Assembly: GCF_905147045.1 (NCBI RefSeq)
Contig: NC_065908.1
Location: 6,014,001-6,078,000 of the forward strand
Direction of reading: 5' to 3'
DNA length: 64,000 bases
From: Nymphalis io
Taxonomy: Eukaryota; Arthropoda; Insecta; Lepidoptera; Nymphalidae
The notes below the pieces were generated by a model. It searched no databases and had not been told where the DNA came from. It saw only the letters and a program-made list of their open reading frames with translations. This document shows positions 1 through 13,009 of the stretch, piece by piece (the stretch's first letter is position 1; the number at the start of each line of letters is the position of its first letter). The position numbers and the translations under genes were made by a program.

Positions 1-621
1 TGTTTAATAATAAAAAGTATAAATATAACAAAACGAAGTTAATAACTTTAGCGAAATAATATTACGTATTTATTTGAAAAAAGTTACACTTTAAAAAAAA
101 TGGTTACATTGAAATTTTCTAGTTACCATGGTTACAAGTTGTAACGTGTACCAAACGGGGGTCATGATCAGTTACTAATGTTCGGATTTGAGAGCTCACC
201 GACATTACCATAGACGGATACGTTCGTGGATAAAACGTTTCACATTGCGCTGGAAACTTTTTTATATCTTTCGAGATTGCACACAGGGAAGATAATTTTG
301 CGGCATTACCATAACAAAGGCAGAGTTATTTTATACGCGGTCGCGCGGCTGCTGCGCGAATCTTCAATTTTTCAGGTGAAACAAAAAAGAAATGCTTATC
401 CCTGGCCCGTCTCGAGGACCCCTGTTTGCATAATGGCTCATTTGCGATATTCATACCTCGTGTACTTGTGTAATGCTTTGTGTTCTGCAATTCATGATCG
501 CTTGCCAATGTTTTCCTATTAATCTAATTGCTATATATAATGTTTATAGATATTTATAGTAATTATAAATCTGAAGAGTTAGTTTAAGCACATTCCGATA
601 GAAAAAAATATTTATTGGGAA

Positions 622-686
<65 letters not shown>

Positions 687-1082
687 TATACATACAATAT
701 ATTATAACATTAAACTACACAAGACCAACGGGGCGGAGCATACTATTTGCAGGAGAAACCCTCACGGAGTTGCTAGTATATAAAAATTTCAATATTATTG
801 TATACAAATTAATAGTGCTTATTTATTTTAGCTTTATTAAGGCAAAACATTCTATCTGTCATAAGTTAAAATTATCTAATATTCATTTAGAATATCGCGT
901 GTTTATTAGAATAACATAGAATTAACTAAAACTACAATAGACAATATTTTCCCGTAAACATATTTAAAGGCAAAACTCATTTGAGTAACGCCATACAGGC
1001 ACAAAGGCGTTAAATTTTAAAATGAGTCAATTCTGTACGCATTTTTTTATGTAACGAATTTTTTTGTATGGTGGCGTACCGC
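1..1082. other. No gene seen
   Basis: AT-rich with one GC-rich patch (335-420) after a pyrimidine-rich AG (TTCAATTTTTCAG, 376). The frame there opens with GTG, not ATG, and has no convincing donor. Confidence 0.5.
623..690. repeat. (TA)n microsatellite
   Basis: About 28 TA units, then CATATATATACATAC. Confidence 0.9.
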
Positions 1083-1141
1083 ACTAATAAATGATTCAGC
1101 GTGTTGTACGAGTATTGTCACGACGATAACACGTCACGTCA
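1083..1141 (+). repeat. Family J repeat, copy 1
   Basis: ACTAATAAATGATTCAGC, then TATTGTCACG and ACGTCAC, in the same order and spacing as 1478-1539. Adjacent is a 9-bp stem hairpin (ACACGTCAC/GTGACGTGT, 1129-1153). Confidence 0.45.
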
Positions 1142-1477
1142 ATTGTGACGTGTCTGATGCTTGTATTGTGTTGATGAACGATCTCGTTCTACTTCTGGAT
1201 TTATCACAGCTATGTTTGCTTGGTTCTTCTTTATATTTTTGTGTCTATGGTATATAAAAATGTCTCTAATAATACGAAAGTAAGATCGAAGTAACTTATC
1301 TCAAATTGAAATAATTTTTGAATTGTATTTAATATTTTTTTCTATTAAATCATTGGAACACTATCGTAGGTTGTTTTGACGTCCAAGCGATTAAGACACA
1401 GTGGTCGTCGGATATATTTCCAATATGTAAAAAGAATACTTTCACGAAAATATCGTGAAGTTGCGACCTCGTGACGT

Positions 1478-1539
1478 ACTAATAAATGATTCAGCCCATT
1501 TTTCGTAAAATATTGTCACGCTGATGTCACGTCACCTCA
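1478..1539 (+). repeat. Family J repeat, copy 2
   Basis: ACTAATAAATGATTCAGC, TATTGTCACG, CACGTCAC in direct orientation to copy 1, about 395 bp away. Between the copies nothing recognisable. Confidence 0.45.
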
Positions 1540-1911
1540 TACCACGCCGTCCACGCTTCACCCATCTACAACCTTCAGCCCCGTCCTACATTAAAATGTG
1601 TTAACTTATTATTATTTCGGTAGCAGAGTTTGTCAGCGCGCCGAAATTATAGGTCGCCGTAATAGCATTTGTATTAGATTTCTTGTCTAATGGTATATTA
1701 TTTTCTATTTAAAACATAGTCCGACAAATGTATCACCTTACCAGAAGTTGTCCCGTCTGCCATAGACATTGAAACTGTAAAAAATAAAAACCTAAATAAA
1801 CCTAACGTTAATGCGCTGCCAACCATAATAATGCATAACCAAGCCACCGGAACACAGCGATACAAAATATGTATTGCTGTTTGGCGATAGAATAATAATA
1901 TATATTAAATA
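1540..1911. other. No gene seen
   Basis: A C-rich stretch (1540-1590) and a GCGCGCC patch (1636) in otherwise AT-rich DNA. No frame of interest. Confidence 0.4.
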
Positions 1912-1931
1912 TATTAAATATACACTATAGT

Positions 1932-1975
<44 letters not shown>

Positions 1976-1995
1976 ACTATAGTGTATATTTAATA
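1912..1995. repeat. 84-bp perfect TA-cored palindrome
   Basis: Each 42-base arm reads TATTAAATATACACTATAG, TTACATAC then alternating TA to the centre at 1953/1954. I found no mismatch on pairing the arms. A further ACACTATAGTT follows directly. Confidence 0.85.
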
Positions 1996-2095
1996 CACTA
2001 TAGTTCTGTACGTTTTAATAATAACTCAGATATTTATATGCAGGAAATAAAACATCTGGTTGCGTTAAGATAATAAATAATTCATGATACTCCGA

Positions 2096-2106
2096 TACTC
2101 ACGATA
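2096..2106 (+). repeat. Left target-site duplication of the composite unit
   Basis: TACTCACGATA here matches 2864-2874 exactly. The leading TACT may be partly shared with the SINE's TACTG-type tail, which leaves at least seven unambiguous bases. Confidence 0.6.
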
Positions 2107-2863
2107 AGCCGAGATGGCCTGGGTTTAAACCCGGGCAAGCACCACTAAATTTTCATGTTCTCAATTTGTGTTTATAATTCATTTCGTGCTTGACGGTGAA
2201 GGAAAACATCGTTAGGAAACCTGCATGTGTCTAATTTCATTGAAATTCAGCCACATGTGTATTCTACCAACCATTGCATTGGAGCAGCGTGGTGAAATAA
2301 ACTCCAAACCTTCTCCTCAAAAAGAGGAAAAGAGGCCTTTAGCCTAGCAGTGGGACATTCACATGCTGTTACGGAAGAGAAAAATACGTATATACGTGAT
2401 TCTTGCGTTACTCGGTTTCGTTTTTTTTTCTAAACTATATCTAAAATTAATATTTGTTAAAGTATATTTTGGAAGTTACACATTGACATGTAGGTGGTCC
2501 ACGACAACCACTAGGCATTAGCATTGAAAGAGGCATTAGATTTACATCGCCAATGCGTCTCTGACCATGTTATCGAAGCAATACGAATCATTGCGTTTGG
2601 GTGGCGGAATAACTCGTAACGTGGATCGTACAAACAAACAGACGGACGTCGTTTGCACTGAGCTCATTAATTATCATTATTTTATATTTATATTAATCAG
2701 ATTATATTAATTTTAGATTATATTAATCAGTACAGAGCCGAGATGGTCCAGTGGTGAGAACAAATCATTCCCAAAGATGTTCCGTTTATTTCCTCTTATC
2801 TTCAAAAAAGGGTGAGGAGGCCTTAGCCCAGTAGTGGAACATTAACATGCTGTTAATGTACTG
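2107..2863 (+). mobile_element. Composite SINE A - spacer - SINE A retroposon, copy 1
   Basis: The unit starts exactly at a family A SINE head (2107), contains a near-complete SINE (2107-2373, missing about 36 bp around the B box), a 363-bp spacer unlike any other repeat here, and a second SINE head with an internally deleted body and full tail (2737-2863). An 11-bp direct repeat TACTCACGATA flanks the whole unit (2096-2106 and 2864-2874), as expected of one target-primed insertion. An inverted copy lies at 23846-24642. Confidence 0.75.
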
Positions 2864-2874
2864 TACTCACGATA
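2864..2874 (+). repeat. Right target-site duplication of the composite unit
   Basis: TACTCACGATA directly follows the second SINE tail and matches 2096-2106. Confidence 0.6.
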
Positions 2875-3656
2875 CTCTCACAGAGTTGTGTTTTATAATA
2901 TTATCACAAATACTTATAGATTGATTATGCGTTGTTGATGATATAAAATATATTATATTTACACGTTTCATATTACTTATACTATTTAAACAAATCTAGG
3001 AAGTAGATTTTAAACTATTTCGATTTGACACACGAATTTGTAACTTTGGTACCATTTGATAACGGAGCCGGATGTAAATTTTCTGACTTTTATACAACTA
3101 GTAAAACATGTTCGCATCTTTTTATAACATTTATGATTATATATAAATAATATATACAAATAAGCATGATTTTTCATTTTACGCTGTAATTTTATTATGA
3201 TTAGATTCAAACACCTATAGATCGGATCGTGATGGAAATAAATAAATCGTGTGTTACACGATATTTAACTAAAACTAGTTCCTGAGGATTTGTTATTTAT
3301 AAAAAATAAATGATATATTTGATGTAATTTTCATTCGCTTGTCAATTGCGTTTGCAAACAAAATCGTCTTTAAATTGAAAGCGATTCTGATTATGCGATT
3401 ACTTATAAACGATTGTTTGAGCCAGTATTCAAGAAATAATCTCATCATGGCACTAGCTAATATCTTAAAAGCAACGGTCCTCACCTTAAGAATAGAGCTA
3501 TAAAAGAGCCCTATAAAACCTATAATGATTGTATCCCGGAGTAAATAATAGACACGAAGACTGCCGTCAGAGGCTGACGTTCCATTATTGTTACGATAGC
3601 TTAATATATAATAGTAGTTTATCTACTTGAAAAACGGAGAAAGAATCGTTGTCCAA
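2875..3656. other. No gene seen
   Basis: AT-rich. Two minus-strand frames of about 65 codons have low-complexity composition and no splice context. Confidence 0.5.
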
Positions 3657-3790
3657 AGATACAAGGGATGTAACATCTTAGTTCCTAAGATCGGTAATGT
3701 AAGCGATGGTTAACATTTCTTACAATGCCAATGTCCATGCCACTTACCCCCATATGCTCGTCCGCCTTCCTATTCTAAAAAAAAAAGTAT
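3657..3790 (+). mobile_element. Family B element, 3' half
   Basis: Begins near AAGGGATGTAACATCTTAGT and ends with TCGTCCGCCTTCCTATTCTA and an A run. Confidence 0.65.
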
Positions 3791-4930
3791 TTAAAAAGGA
3801 ATATTACCCACAATTCGAAAATGAAGTACATTGTGCGACTGTTCATATTGTAGTTTTTTTTTAAATATAGGAAAATCGAGCTTTTGGGGAGATATCGTGT
3901 TAAATAATGATAGTTTCGTAAGTGACGAACGGGTCATTAGTTAAGCAATGTTTTGTCTTCTTGCGATTGTCTAATCAATAACTAACATTAATAAATACTA
4001 TTAAAATAAATAACGGAAAGAGATACAACAGTGTTTAATTAAACAGTCGCTAAGCAACGTTTATATTATAAATATGACCGCTTATATCAAAATACGATTA
4101 TGGAGTACGCGATTTTGCGAAATTCGATGACATTGACAATTAATTACAACAAAAAACACAATATTAAAACAAACAATCAGAGCTAAGTATCGCTATATAG
4201 CGCTATGTATCCAGTGAAGGATGAGACTTATTTACGTTTATTCGACTCGAGTCAGCTCATAATTAAACCGGTCCTGAACGGACACTTTTAGACGAGTCCT
4301 TTGATGGTTCTCATATTATACATGCAAAACGTTTGAACTCGGATCGTGTCGATTGTTAGAGTAGGTTAATATTAACGTTTATGAGATTTCGTTACTTCAC
4401 GATGTCCTTAAATCATTCATAGGCTCATTAGTGCGATTCCGTAAGAACTCACTTCATTACTCACATGTAAAATGTTGACTTACGGCTGACTTATCGTGAT
4501 ATACTATTTTGATGCGTGTGTTCTTGAAATGTTATGATTATTATGATCAATTTCGTATATCACTATATGACATTTCACGATGCGTTTTCTACGGTGTGTT
4601 TCGAGTTCTTAAAGAATAGCCCTACTGGTAACACGAAAGGAAAATATAAGTATTGCTTTAAGAATTCAATAACTTTTTTTTAAATATATAAATTTTTTTG
4701 GTCTTGGTTAGAAATATCTGTTTGAGATGAAATAGACTGTGACACCCCTTCATCGATTACCATGAAAATTTTTCTTGCTTAATCACTTTGTATGTAATTT
4801 ACCACTCCTATATAGTTTAAGTAATCGCCCGTAACAATAGGTATATACGGTCAGGTCAAAACTTGATATAAACGATTATGTACAAAAAAGTAAAGTAACA
4901 GCCTGTAAATCTAATAGACAAAATCAAAAA
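3791..4930. other. Intergenic, mostly featureless
   Basis: Only a partial family I match (4030-4062). Nothing else supportable. Confidence 0.5.
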
Positions 4931-5133
4931 AAGCAGTGGGACACTGCTGGGCTAAGATTTTGTCTCCATTTTGAGGCGAAGGTTTGGAGCTTACTCCACC
5001 GCGCTGCGCGCATTGCGTGCGCTGAGTACGAGATGAATTATAAACAGAAATTCAGTGGTCCTTTGCCTTCGGTGGGTTTGAATTCACAATCATCGGATAA
5101 CATTCTGCTCTTTTGACCACTGGGCCATACTCC
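4931..5133 (-). mobile_element. Family A SINE, degraded
   Basis: Opposite-strand copy from GCAGTGGGACACTGCTGGGC to TTTTGACCACTGGGCCATAC. The central part is shortened. Confidence 0.65.
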
Positions 5134-6093
5134 ACACGGTAGCTCATAGCGTAATGCTAATGTATACAACCCTTATCACAATAAGTGATAACTAACGGAA
5201 AATATGTTTTTAAATCGGACTGGTAGATTCTGTAACAACAACCAAACTGTTCAGCTTAATATACTTAATTGTATGGATGTATAATGTTTTGTACCAAAAA
5301 CACATACATATTTGGTTATATTATTATAATATAATTACAAACATACATATTTATAACATGGTTATGAAAGAATTCCTTCAATAACGCAATGATTTCGCAT
5401 CACGCACACACATACGTACAAATATAAAATACGTGAGATGAATTTTTATACCGTAACCTTTATATTGCTTTTTGTGTATGTACTTTGTTATATAATTATT
5501 TATTTATTTACAACGGAAAACAACATTATGTCGAAAGTAAAGAATACATTGTAGTTGGAACCTTGTCCTAATTGACAACTAGCTTCTTTATAATATTACG
5601 TCATAGATAAAGAAATGAATTTTAATTAATTATTCATACGTAATTTATTAACGGTTTTAAGGATTTTAAAAACAGAAAGACTATGAGAATGCCCATGACT
5701 AAAAGTCGGTCAAGAGAACAAAATTACTTAATGAAACTTAATGTCAAATCTTGCAAAATTTATATGTTTTGATTAAATACCATTTTATAAAGTGTATGTT
5801 AAAATAAAAAAAAACAAACATGAGTATTCTATCCAAGCAAATAAATTAAAAACATTACCTTGCTTCCAAATAATTCAAAAAACTATTATGTATGTATAAA
5901 AATGGATGTTGGTATATCTCTTTGAGATTAACAGACTTTGATCCTTATCATCATTAACAATCATTTCCTTTTTATTCACATTAGCTTGTATCCCGTTGAA
6001 ACAATCGTCAAGGCAATTAGTCAGGTCAACATCCGTAAGGTTTCTCTAGTAAGTAATAATACCTAAAAAATAATTTTATTAATATATTTTTTA
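5134..6093. other. Intergenic, featureless
   Basis: Very AT-rich. No frame, repeat family or motif I can support. Confidence 0.5.
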
Positions 6094-6265
6094 CGCCACC
6101 AATCTTGGAAACTAAGATGTTATGTCCCTTGTGGCTGTAATTACACTGGTTCACTCACCTTTCAAAGCGGAACACAACAATACCAAGTACTGCTGTTTTG
6201 CGGAATATCTGATGAATGGGTACCTACCCAGACCAGCTTGCACAAAGCTCTACCGCCAGTAAAAT
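6094..6265 (-). mobile_element. Family B element, truncated
   Basis: Runs from GCCACCAATCTTGGAAACTA to AGCTCTACCGCCAGTAAA. The A-tail half is missing. Confidence 0.7.
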
Positions 6266-6430
6266 AAATCCTGCAACCCGATTTCAGCGCCACCTAACGA
6301 GTCTAAACCATTCACATAAACATACAAAAATTTTCATTTAAATTATTCCAGCCGTTTTGAAGGTACAATGAGATGATACAGACATACACTCGTAAAGAAG
6401 AATTATATTTGTATATAAAGATATGGTAAA
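6266..6430 (+). repeat. Old retroelement relic
   Basis: ATTCCAGCCGTTTTGAAGGT and ATACAGACATACACTCGTAA are stock phrases of insect retroelement 3' regions. It follows a family B copy. No frame. Confidence 0.35.
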
Positions 6431-6996
6431 TATGAAAGTTTGTTTTTGAATCAACATGCCAAAACTGTTGAATGTATTCATTTGAAATCTATTACGTAAG
6501 ATGTTTTGTTACGTAATAAATTTCAAATAAACTTGGAATAGGTCGAAGTAAATTTTTTATTAATTAAAAAAACAATACATTCTAATTGACGCCCAGCGAA
6601 ACGGGCGCGTAACAGCTAAGATATAGTACTGTTATCAGCCTTGTGTTCTGTAGTGTGTCGCCTTGACCGAGACATTATTATCTACATACAGACAGAAACA
6701 TCGACTGGTGATAAAAATATTATTATACTTATAATATCATTGAAGCTCTAAAAAGCAAGATCTAAAAATTTAATTTAATATTAAAAGCGTGTCGTTTTGT
6801 TTATAGTTTATTTATTTATGTTACATCAGTATTAACAATTTTTTTTGCTTTCACTCTTTATCGAGGGATGCTCGAAATATTCACGTAGCAGGCGCGTCGA
6901 AATGCCCACTGATTTTTTACTTTCAGTCATAGCACAACAAGCTTATACTATGAGTGAAATTGGAAATAGGGATGCACTAATATTTGAATGCACTTT

Positions 6997-7048
6997 TGAC
7001 TAGTCTCCCTTGCTAAAAGCCGCCGTGGTCGAAATCGGTCTGGTGGTT
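6997..7048 (+). mobile_element. Family C tail fragment
   Basis: GACTAGTCTCCCTTGCTAAA then AGCCGCCGTGGTCGAAATCG and GTCTGGTGG: only the terminal 50 bp of the family C/E tail. Confidence 0.5.
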
Positions 7049-7323
7049 ACCAAAATGTGTATGTTGTTTCATATTTTTACTTTTGTATTTGTATAATAAT
7101 CAGTTTCTGATAATACATAAATGTACATAATATCAAAATATGATATTAATAATCGTTGAATTTGTATACTTTATACTTTATTTTTATATTTAAATACCAT
7201 AATTAGTTATTTTATCAGAATTGTATAATTAATGCAATTTGATAAAAATAGAATAATAATAATATTTTTAAGAATCAAGATCGCGCAATGTGTCGCGATC
7301 GAAAATACCGCATGTTCAAAAAA

Positions 7324-7366
7324 CACCAACCCGCATATGAGGAGTGTGGTGGATTAAGCTTCAAAC
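7324..7366 (+). mobile_element. Family A SINE fragment
   Basis: CACCAACCCGCATATGAGGA with GTGTGGTGGATTAAGCTTCA is the central block of the SINE. Nothing else of it survives. Confidence 0.45.
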
Positions 7367-8737
7367 ATACATTCAGCATTGGAACATTGGTGTATTATTT
7401 TAACTGTAGTCATTTTCATACCTAATAACATCAATGATGTAAATCTCTAGATGTTCTTACATAAATTAATTCGGTTCTAAACGGCTAATTTATTGATACG
7501 ATAAAGTATACCACGATAAATAATAATCACATCGCAGTAATCTGTCGAGTGACGCTTTATACGGTAGCGGGAAAGCGTTTCTCATAAATATTTCATTTAA
7601 ATCCAAATCGTATTCGAGTCTGACTTATTAAAATAATCCCGGCGCCTACTCGACCTTTTTTTGCTTAAACCTTTTAAATATGAAAGTTTTAACATTTGTT
7701 ACGAGAAAATTATTTTCTTAGTGTCACCATGTTACGGATCTTGTAATGACTGTTTGCATCACTTGAGCCAATGTTTAATAAATTGTAATAGTCTTCTACA
7801 GCATATTTCATGTTTAAATATTAGTTTTATTTATTTGAACTTTAATGGAAGTTTCATATCCAAACGAGAGCTACTGACTTAACATGTGCTTAATTTGAGT
7901 TCTCAATTCATCTCATCTCGATGAAGGATAAGATTCTGAGGAAACTTGCATTTATTACATGTATATCCACCTACTATAGAATAGGGCTATTTTTTTTAAA
8001 AAAATGCCTTGTAGTAACATATTTCAGGCCGGTTAGTACTCTAGTTTCGTACCGTCCTATCGTATTACCATTCATATACCTGCTATTTTCACTAATCAAT
8101 AAAATTAAAAAAGTGTTATGTATTATTTAAATTATATAATTATATTTTATTTTAATTCTTAAATATGTAATATGCAGTACATACTTTCAAATCTTTTCAA
8201 GATCAAGAGTTGTTTTTTTTAAGGCACTAATATATATATTGGCTTGTGAATATTTTTTCTGTGACTATCAATTACACGAATTTTATTAGAGATACATCAA
8301 GTTGATACCTTAATAATACAATGAATTATTTTTTTTATTGTTATTTCAATTGGTCTCAATAATCGGGAGAGTAATTGCAGTTATCAATTTCGTCACTTAC
8401 ATTAAGAGCCTGATTAAGGTCATTGTCTATTTAACGCTACGTAATCCTGTACTTCCATTTCAAACGCACAAAGTACGATTAATTCGTATCAAAGAAACTT
8501 TTGAAATACAGAGAAGCAATATCAAAAGTGGAACACATCGCACGAGATTGTGCTACATGACGCTATGTAATTATATATCCGGTGGAAGGTCAGCATTATA
8601 GCGGAACATGAATGAATGTCAAGGGTGAGCGCGGCACGTCAAGATGTGAACGAAATAAATTATGAGTGTTGGTGACTGACGTAAGAGGTCAATGCAAAAC
8701 TGCTGCAATCTAAAGTGAGGTTATCGTAAACAATTTA
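7367..8737. other. No gene seen
   Basis: Three plus-strand frames of 69-87 codons (7661, 7921, 8338) have chance-like composition without promoter or splice evidence. Confidence 0.45.
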
Positions 8738-8806
8738 TGTCCCACTGCTGGACAAAAGACTCCTCTCCGCTCAAAGATAAGATTTGAAGTTCATTCTAAA
8801 ACGCCC
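8738..8806 (-). mobile_element. Family A SINE 3' fragment
   Basis: ATGTCCCACTGCTGGACAAA followed by CTCCTCTCC and GATTTGAAGTTCATTC is the tail end of the SINE on the minus strand. A still smaller relic (TGTCCCATTGCTGGGCAGAC) stands at 29358-29385. Confidence 0.5.
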
Positions 8807-11800
8807 AACTACGGGTTTCTAAATTTAAATGCAGCGGTATTACTTTTGATATTGTTTTGTATTACATATTTAAGATCAAAACTGAATGATTACAATAAGT
8901 TACTGAATTAGCGTTAGTATTCTAATCTATCAAAATAACGCGTACTTACAGATTACATACAAAAATGTGCAGTAACTAGTTTTATTACTACTTTGTCGAG
9001 TTTACGTCATTTCCTACGTTTTAGATCTGTTATTGAAAATGATTCAGTGCAAGATATATAGGATAATAAAGCAGATTGTTTTTTCTGGAAGTATTAGTCA
9101 TATCTACAATGAGTCATAGATCGTACTAGAAGTCGGTCAGATTTATAATTTTTAATTCGATAAATACGTAACGAATAAACTATAGCTTTGAAAAAATACA
9201 ATTCATACTCTTTGTTCAAACAAACTCAAGCAAATAACTGGTTTAAATTCTAATTAAATTATTCATATAACTTATTTACTTTAAGTTTATATATCTAAAG
9301 ACCAAAAAAATAATACTTTTATTTACTTACCGAATGGATTTTCATACGTTATTCAAGAGGAAGTTTTGTATGTATAATTTATTACGATTTTGCGTACATG
9401 GGCTAAGATAACAATGATTATTGAAGATGTCGGAAAAAATCATGACAATTGGATCTTTATTGGAGCTGTGCAAACCAGTAGAGTTGTATCTCTTCGAAGC
9501 TAATAATACGGTTTACAATAATTATAACTATCATTCTTTGGAGTCAGTGGCTATTCCGAGATATTATTTATATAAATAGTTGCTACCACATTAAATCTGT
9601 CTTGTTTTGAATTTTTCAAACCATCAATGTCAGATATACTCGTAACTCTTCAAAATTATTTTTGTTTTATCTAGAAATATTATTTGAAGGTTTTAGTGTT
9701 TCGTTAGCAGCAATATTAAATAAACTTCCCTCATATAAATCTTCACGTGAAATTACTAGCAAAGATTTGTTTTGTTCTGTTGGATGTGTAACGAACTCGG
9801 GCGATACTAAGGGCGTGTACGTAGCGGCGTCACGGGTGGACGTAACGTCGACTATAAAGTATGCATGAAGTATGCTATTCTACAAATGTAATATAATTCT
9901 AACATTGACCTATTTATATATTTAAAGGAAAATGATATGTATATTGTTAAAGTAAAACTTCTTTTTATATGACGATGAGCATTTCAAGGTAGAATTCGAG
10001 GTTAGTTTCTAGGTAACGTTTTTGAAACGGAAAAGATTTTCACTGCTGTCAAGCATTTAGTATGTGACACACGTGCTTAAATTTGATGTAAAAACATATA
10101 TTGTATATGTTAAATATTTTTTTAAGTATGCTTAAATATCAGACATGGAACGATTAATAAGCCCCTCAATGTATTTTAATTATTTGTATTTATCTTGTTT
10201 ATATTCAAAGGCTGAAACTTCCAAATCCCATTCCGAGAGCAATTCCTAAAATCTTGCCTCCATTTGAAGTTAATTTGTACTAAACCTAGGCCTAGTCGCT
10301 GTTAAATACACAAAATCATTGGCCGTGGACGATATATTTTAAACGTGATAATAATTAATATATCCATTTCTGATAAATGTCGGTTCGTTATAAAATAACA
10401 TTATTATACGTCTAATGTTGCTAATTGTTATTAAGAGAGCGAAGCAGATTACTTCATTTATATTAATTTAATGTGGAACAGTGAAATAATGAATTATATA
10501 ACTTATTAACTTGAAGTAATTAAGTAGATGCTTAATTTTAAACTCTTTTACGAATTAGTTTGCTACCTTAATATGAACAAAATCCTCTCCTCATATTATG
10601 GAAATGCCTTGGAGGTCATTCGTTCTTTTTCATTGTAATAGAGGTACGTGCAATCTTCCTTACGATATTTTCCTTCACGCATATGAAATCGGAGGCTCTA
10701 TGTACAAGACCATCTCGTCTTTTTTATATATTATTATTAGTTTTTAAAACATAAAATGAAACAAATATGTCATAAAATTATAGTGTACATCTCGGTTGCC
10801 TTAATATCGTGTACTGACAGTAAATATTATATTGCTTGACAAAATCCTCTGTCTGTTAAAGAGAAGACGTTGATCGATGTTATGCCATACTGACTAATGA
10901 ATTGTAAATACTACTAGATTTTTTTTAGCCTGACTTCAATTAAAATCGATCACTACACTTGATGCATTACGGCTTATATATATTTATGGTAGGTGAATTA
11001 TTCGCCGTCGCTCATTCACAATGCTCCCACCTCGCTTAATTCCCCGGATCCGCCACGATATAATGAGAGTAAATAAAACAAGCGACCACCGACCGCTGAA
11101 ACGCTTCATAACCGTCGACTTTTTTACTCGGCGGCTTATTATTTCACTCTGTAGCACTTTTGAATGAGATTCGCTCGGCTTTAGGATATATCGTTTTGCT
11201 TACCTTTCTTTCGTATTCGTAGGGTTTTTTTATCAAGATTATATACTAAAAGAACAAGACTATTATTATATAGTATTTATTATTTTCCAAGTAATCTCTC
11301 GCTTTTTGTTAATTTTTTTGAATGCCATTTACAAAATAGTCATTTTATTACATACTTAAATAGAAACGAAGCTGATTAAAATTCAGATTTAACAAGCCCG
11401 TCGTCAAACTGGTTATCTATTTATATATATAAAATATTCAATGTTGCTGATTTCACAGGACAGACACACAATAAAAACTCAGGTCGTTCGACGATGATGT
11501 CTAAATAAAACGGATTCAACGCGGATGCTATTAAAAGCGCAACAATCGAGAGACAAGTCAATTTGCGAACGGTTCGCGTTGTGTGCGGTTGTCAACGTGG
11601 ATTACAGTGCAGCGATTTGCTTGCAGCGACATAAACGATGCTCCTGAACTTTGTTAGACAACTTTATGTTTATAAATCGAAACTGTTACTTTAACTTTAT
11701 ATATCAATCAAATTTACATTAACGTACTTGATGTGCATACATCGTCAATGTCGAAATATCTCAACAGCTACTCTTACTTTCTAGTAATAAAATAACATGA

Positions 11801-12361
11801 TTTCATTATATACAATTAAATGTATATAATAACTTCATTGTTTTTTTGTAATGTGTGAATTCTAAACCTTTTTCAAAATGTAAGAGTTTTTGATATTATC
11901 AACGAATGAATCGAGTAATATAGACGCTATACTTGCTTAAACAAACATCGAAAATTCTCCGTCCGTAAGCACATCAGTCGGAAAGAGATTGATTATATCA
12001 ACATGTGGACTTTTCGAAGAACTATGTATTCGAAAAGTGAACAAGTTTGCGAGCACGAATCGTCATGAAAAAGTTTTCATTTGATTTTCATAAAATTTGC
12101 AGAGATGACGTTTGTAGAAAGTTTATACGTTCGAATATTGTATGTCAGCTCTGAACTATTATTTGTTGCGAAGTATAATAGTTTTTATATTATACTTTAT
12201 ATCTTTGTCTAAACTATAAATTTGTACTTCATCGCTGTGAATGCCTAGCTGAATGTATATAAATATATTTTAAAGTAGAAGCAGTTGTGTGTTATTGGTA
12301 AGCAGACATCAAGATACCACAAGGCTTTGTATTACGCAGTATTCATTGTTGTTATTTTTCG
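8807..12361. other. Intergenic; one GC-richer patch
   Basis: 10985-11175 is GC-richer (CTCCCACCTCGC, CGACCACCGACCGCTGAAAC, CTCGGCGGC) and might be a conserved non-coding element. 10565-10720 has faint family A traces. A 68-codon frame at 9662 starts with TTG and looks like chance. Confidence 0.4.
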
Positions 12362-12632
12362 AGAGCCCAATATTTAGAACGTATTCATCTTAACCGAAGA
12401 TTGTGGTTTCAACCTCGGACAAGCAACCCAGTTCTTATGTGCGTAATCTGAATTAAAACTCATCTCGTGCTTCGTAAAGAAAATATTATATTTGTGAGGA
12501 TACCTGCCTGCTTCAGATAAATTTTGTGCCGTGCGTATCACTAAGCCGCATTGGGTTTGCTCGGTGGAATAAGTTTATTTTTTCTCTTAAAGAGGGGAAA
12601 GAGGCTTTAACCTATCAATCGAACATTTACAG
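12362..12632 (+). mobile_element. Family A SINE, old copy
   Basis: The head, B box (GGTTTCAACC), GTGAGGA...CCTGC block and AACCTATCAATCGAACATTT tail block are all recognisable but heavily diverged. Confidence 0.65.
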
Positions 12633-13009
12633 GCTTAACAGATTTATACAACGTTTTTGCTAATGAAAAATAATAGAATAGCAGGAGGAATACACCGTTC
12701 GTTCAAAACACTCTTTAATCCACATTGTACTCAACGTATAAAAGAAAAATCTATTTCTCTTCGCAGGGAAACGAATTGTGTTCTAATCGGGTTAGAATAA
12801 TACGATCTATTTTTATCAGTCGCTTGTTCTTATCCCATTTGTTTGGGGACTGAGCACTGTGTTTTATATTCCTATCAGAAAAAGAATACCTCCCTCTTAA
12901 ATCAATCGTCTTTCGGAATGCTTTTGTTGATGGATGAGGTTCCTGATATGAAGATTCTAGAGACGTGAAGCGCTGATCTCAACAATATCCTCTATTCGAG
13001 TCATATGAC

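Noticed and set aside
226..522. 98-codon frame
   Set aside because: Starts with GTG and mixes a GC-rich patch with AT-rich ends. Frames are open on both strands here, a sign of chance.
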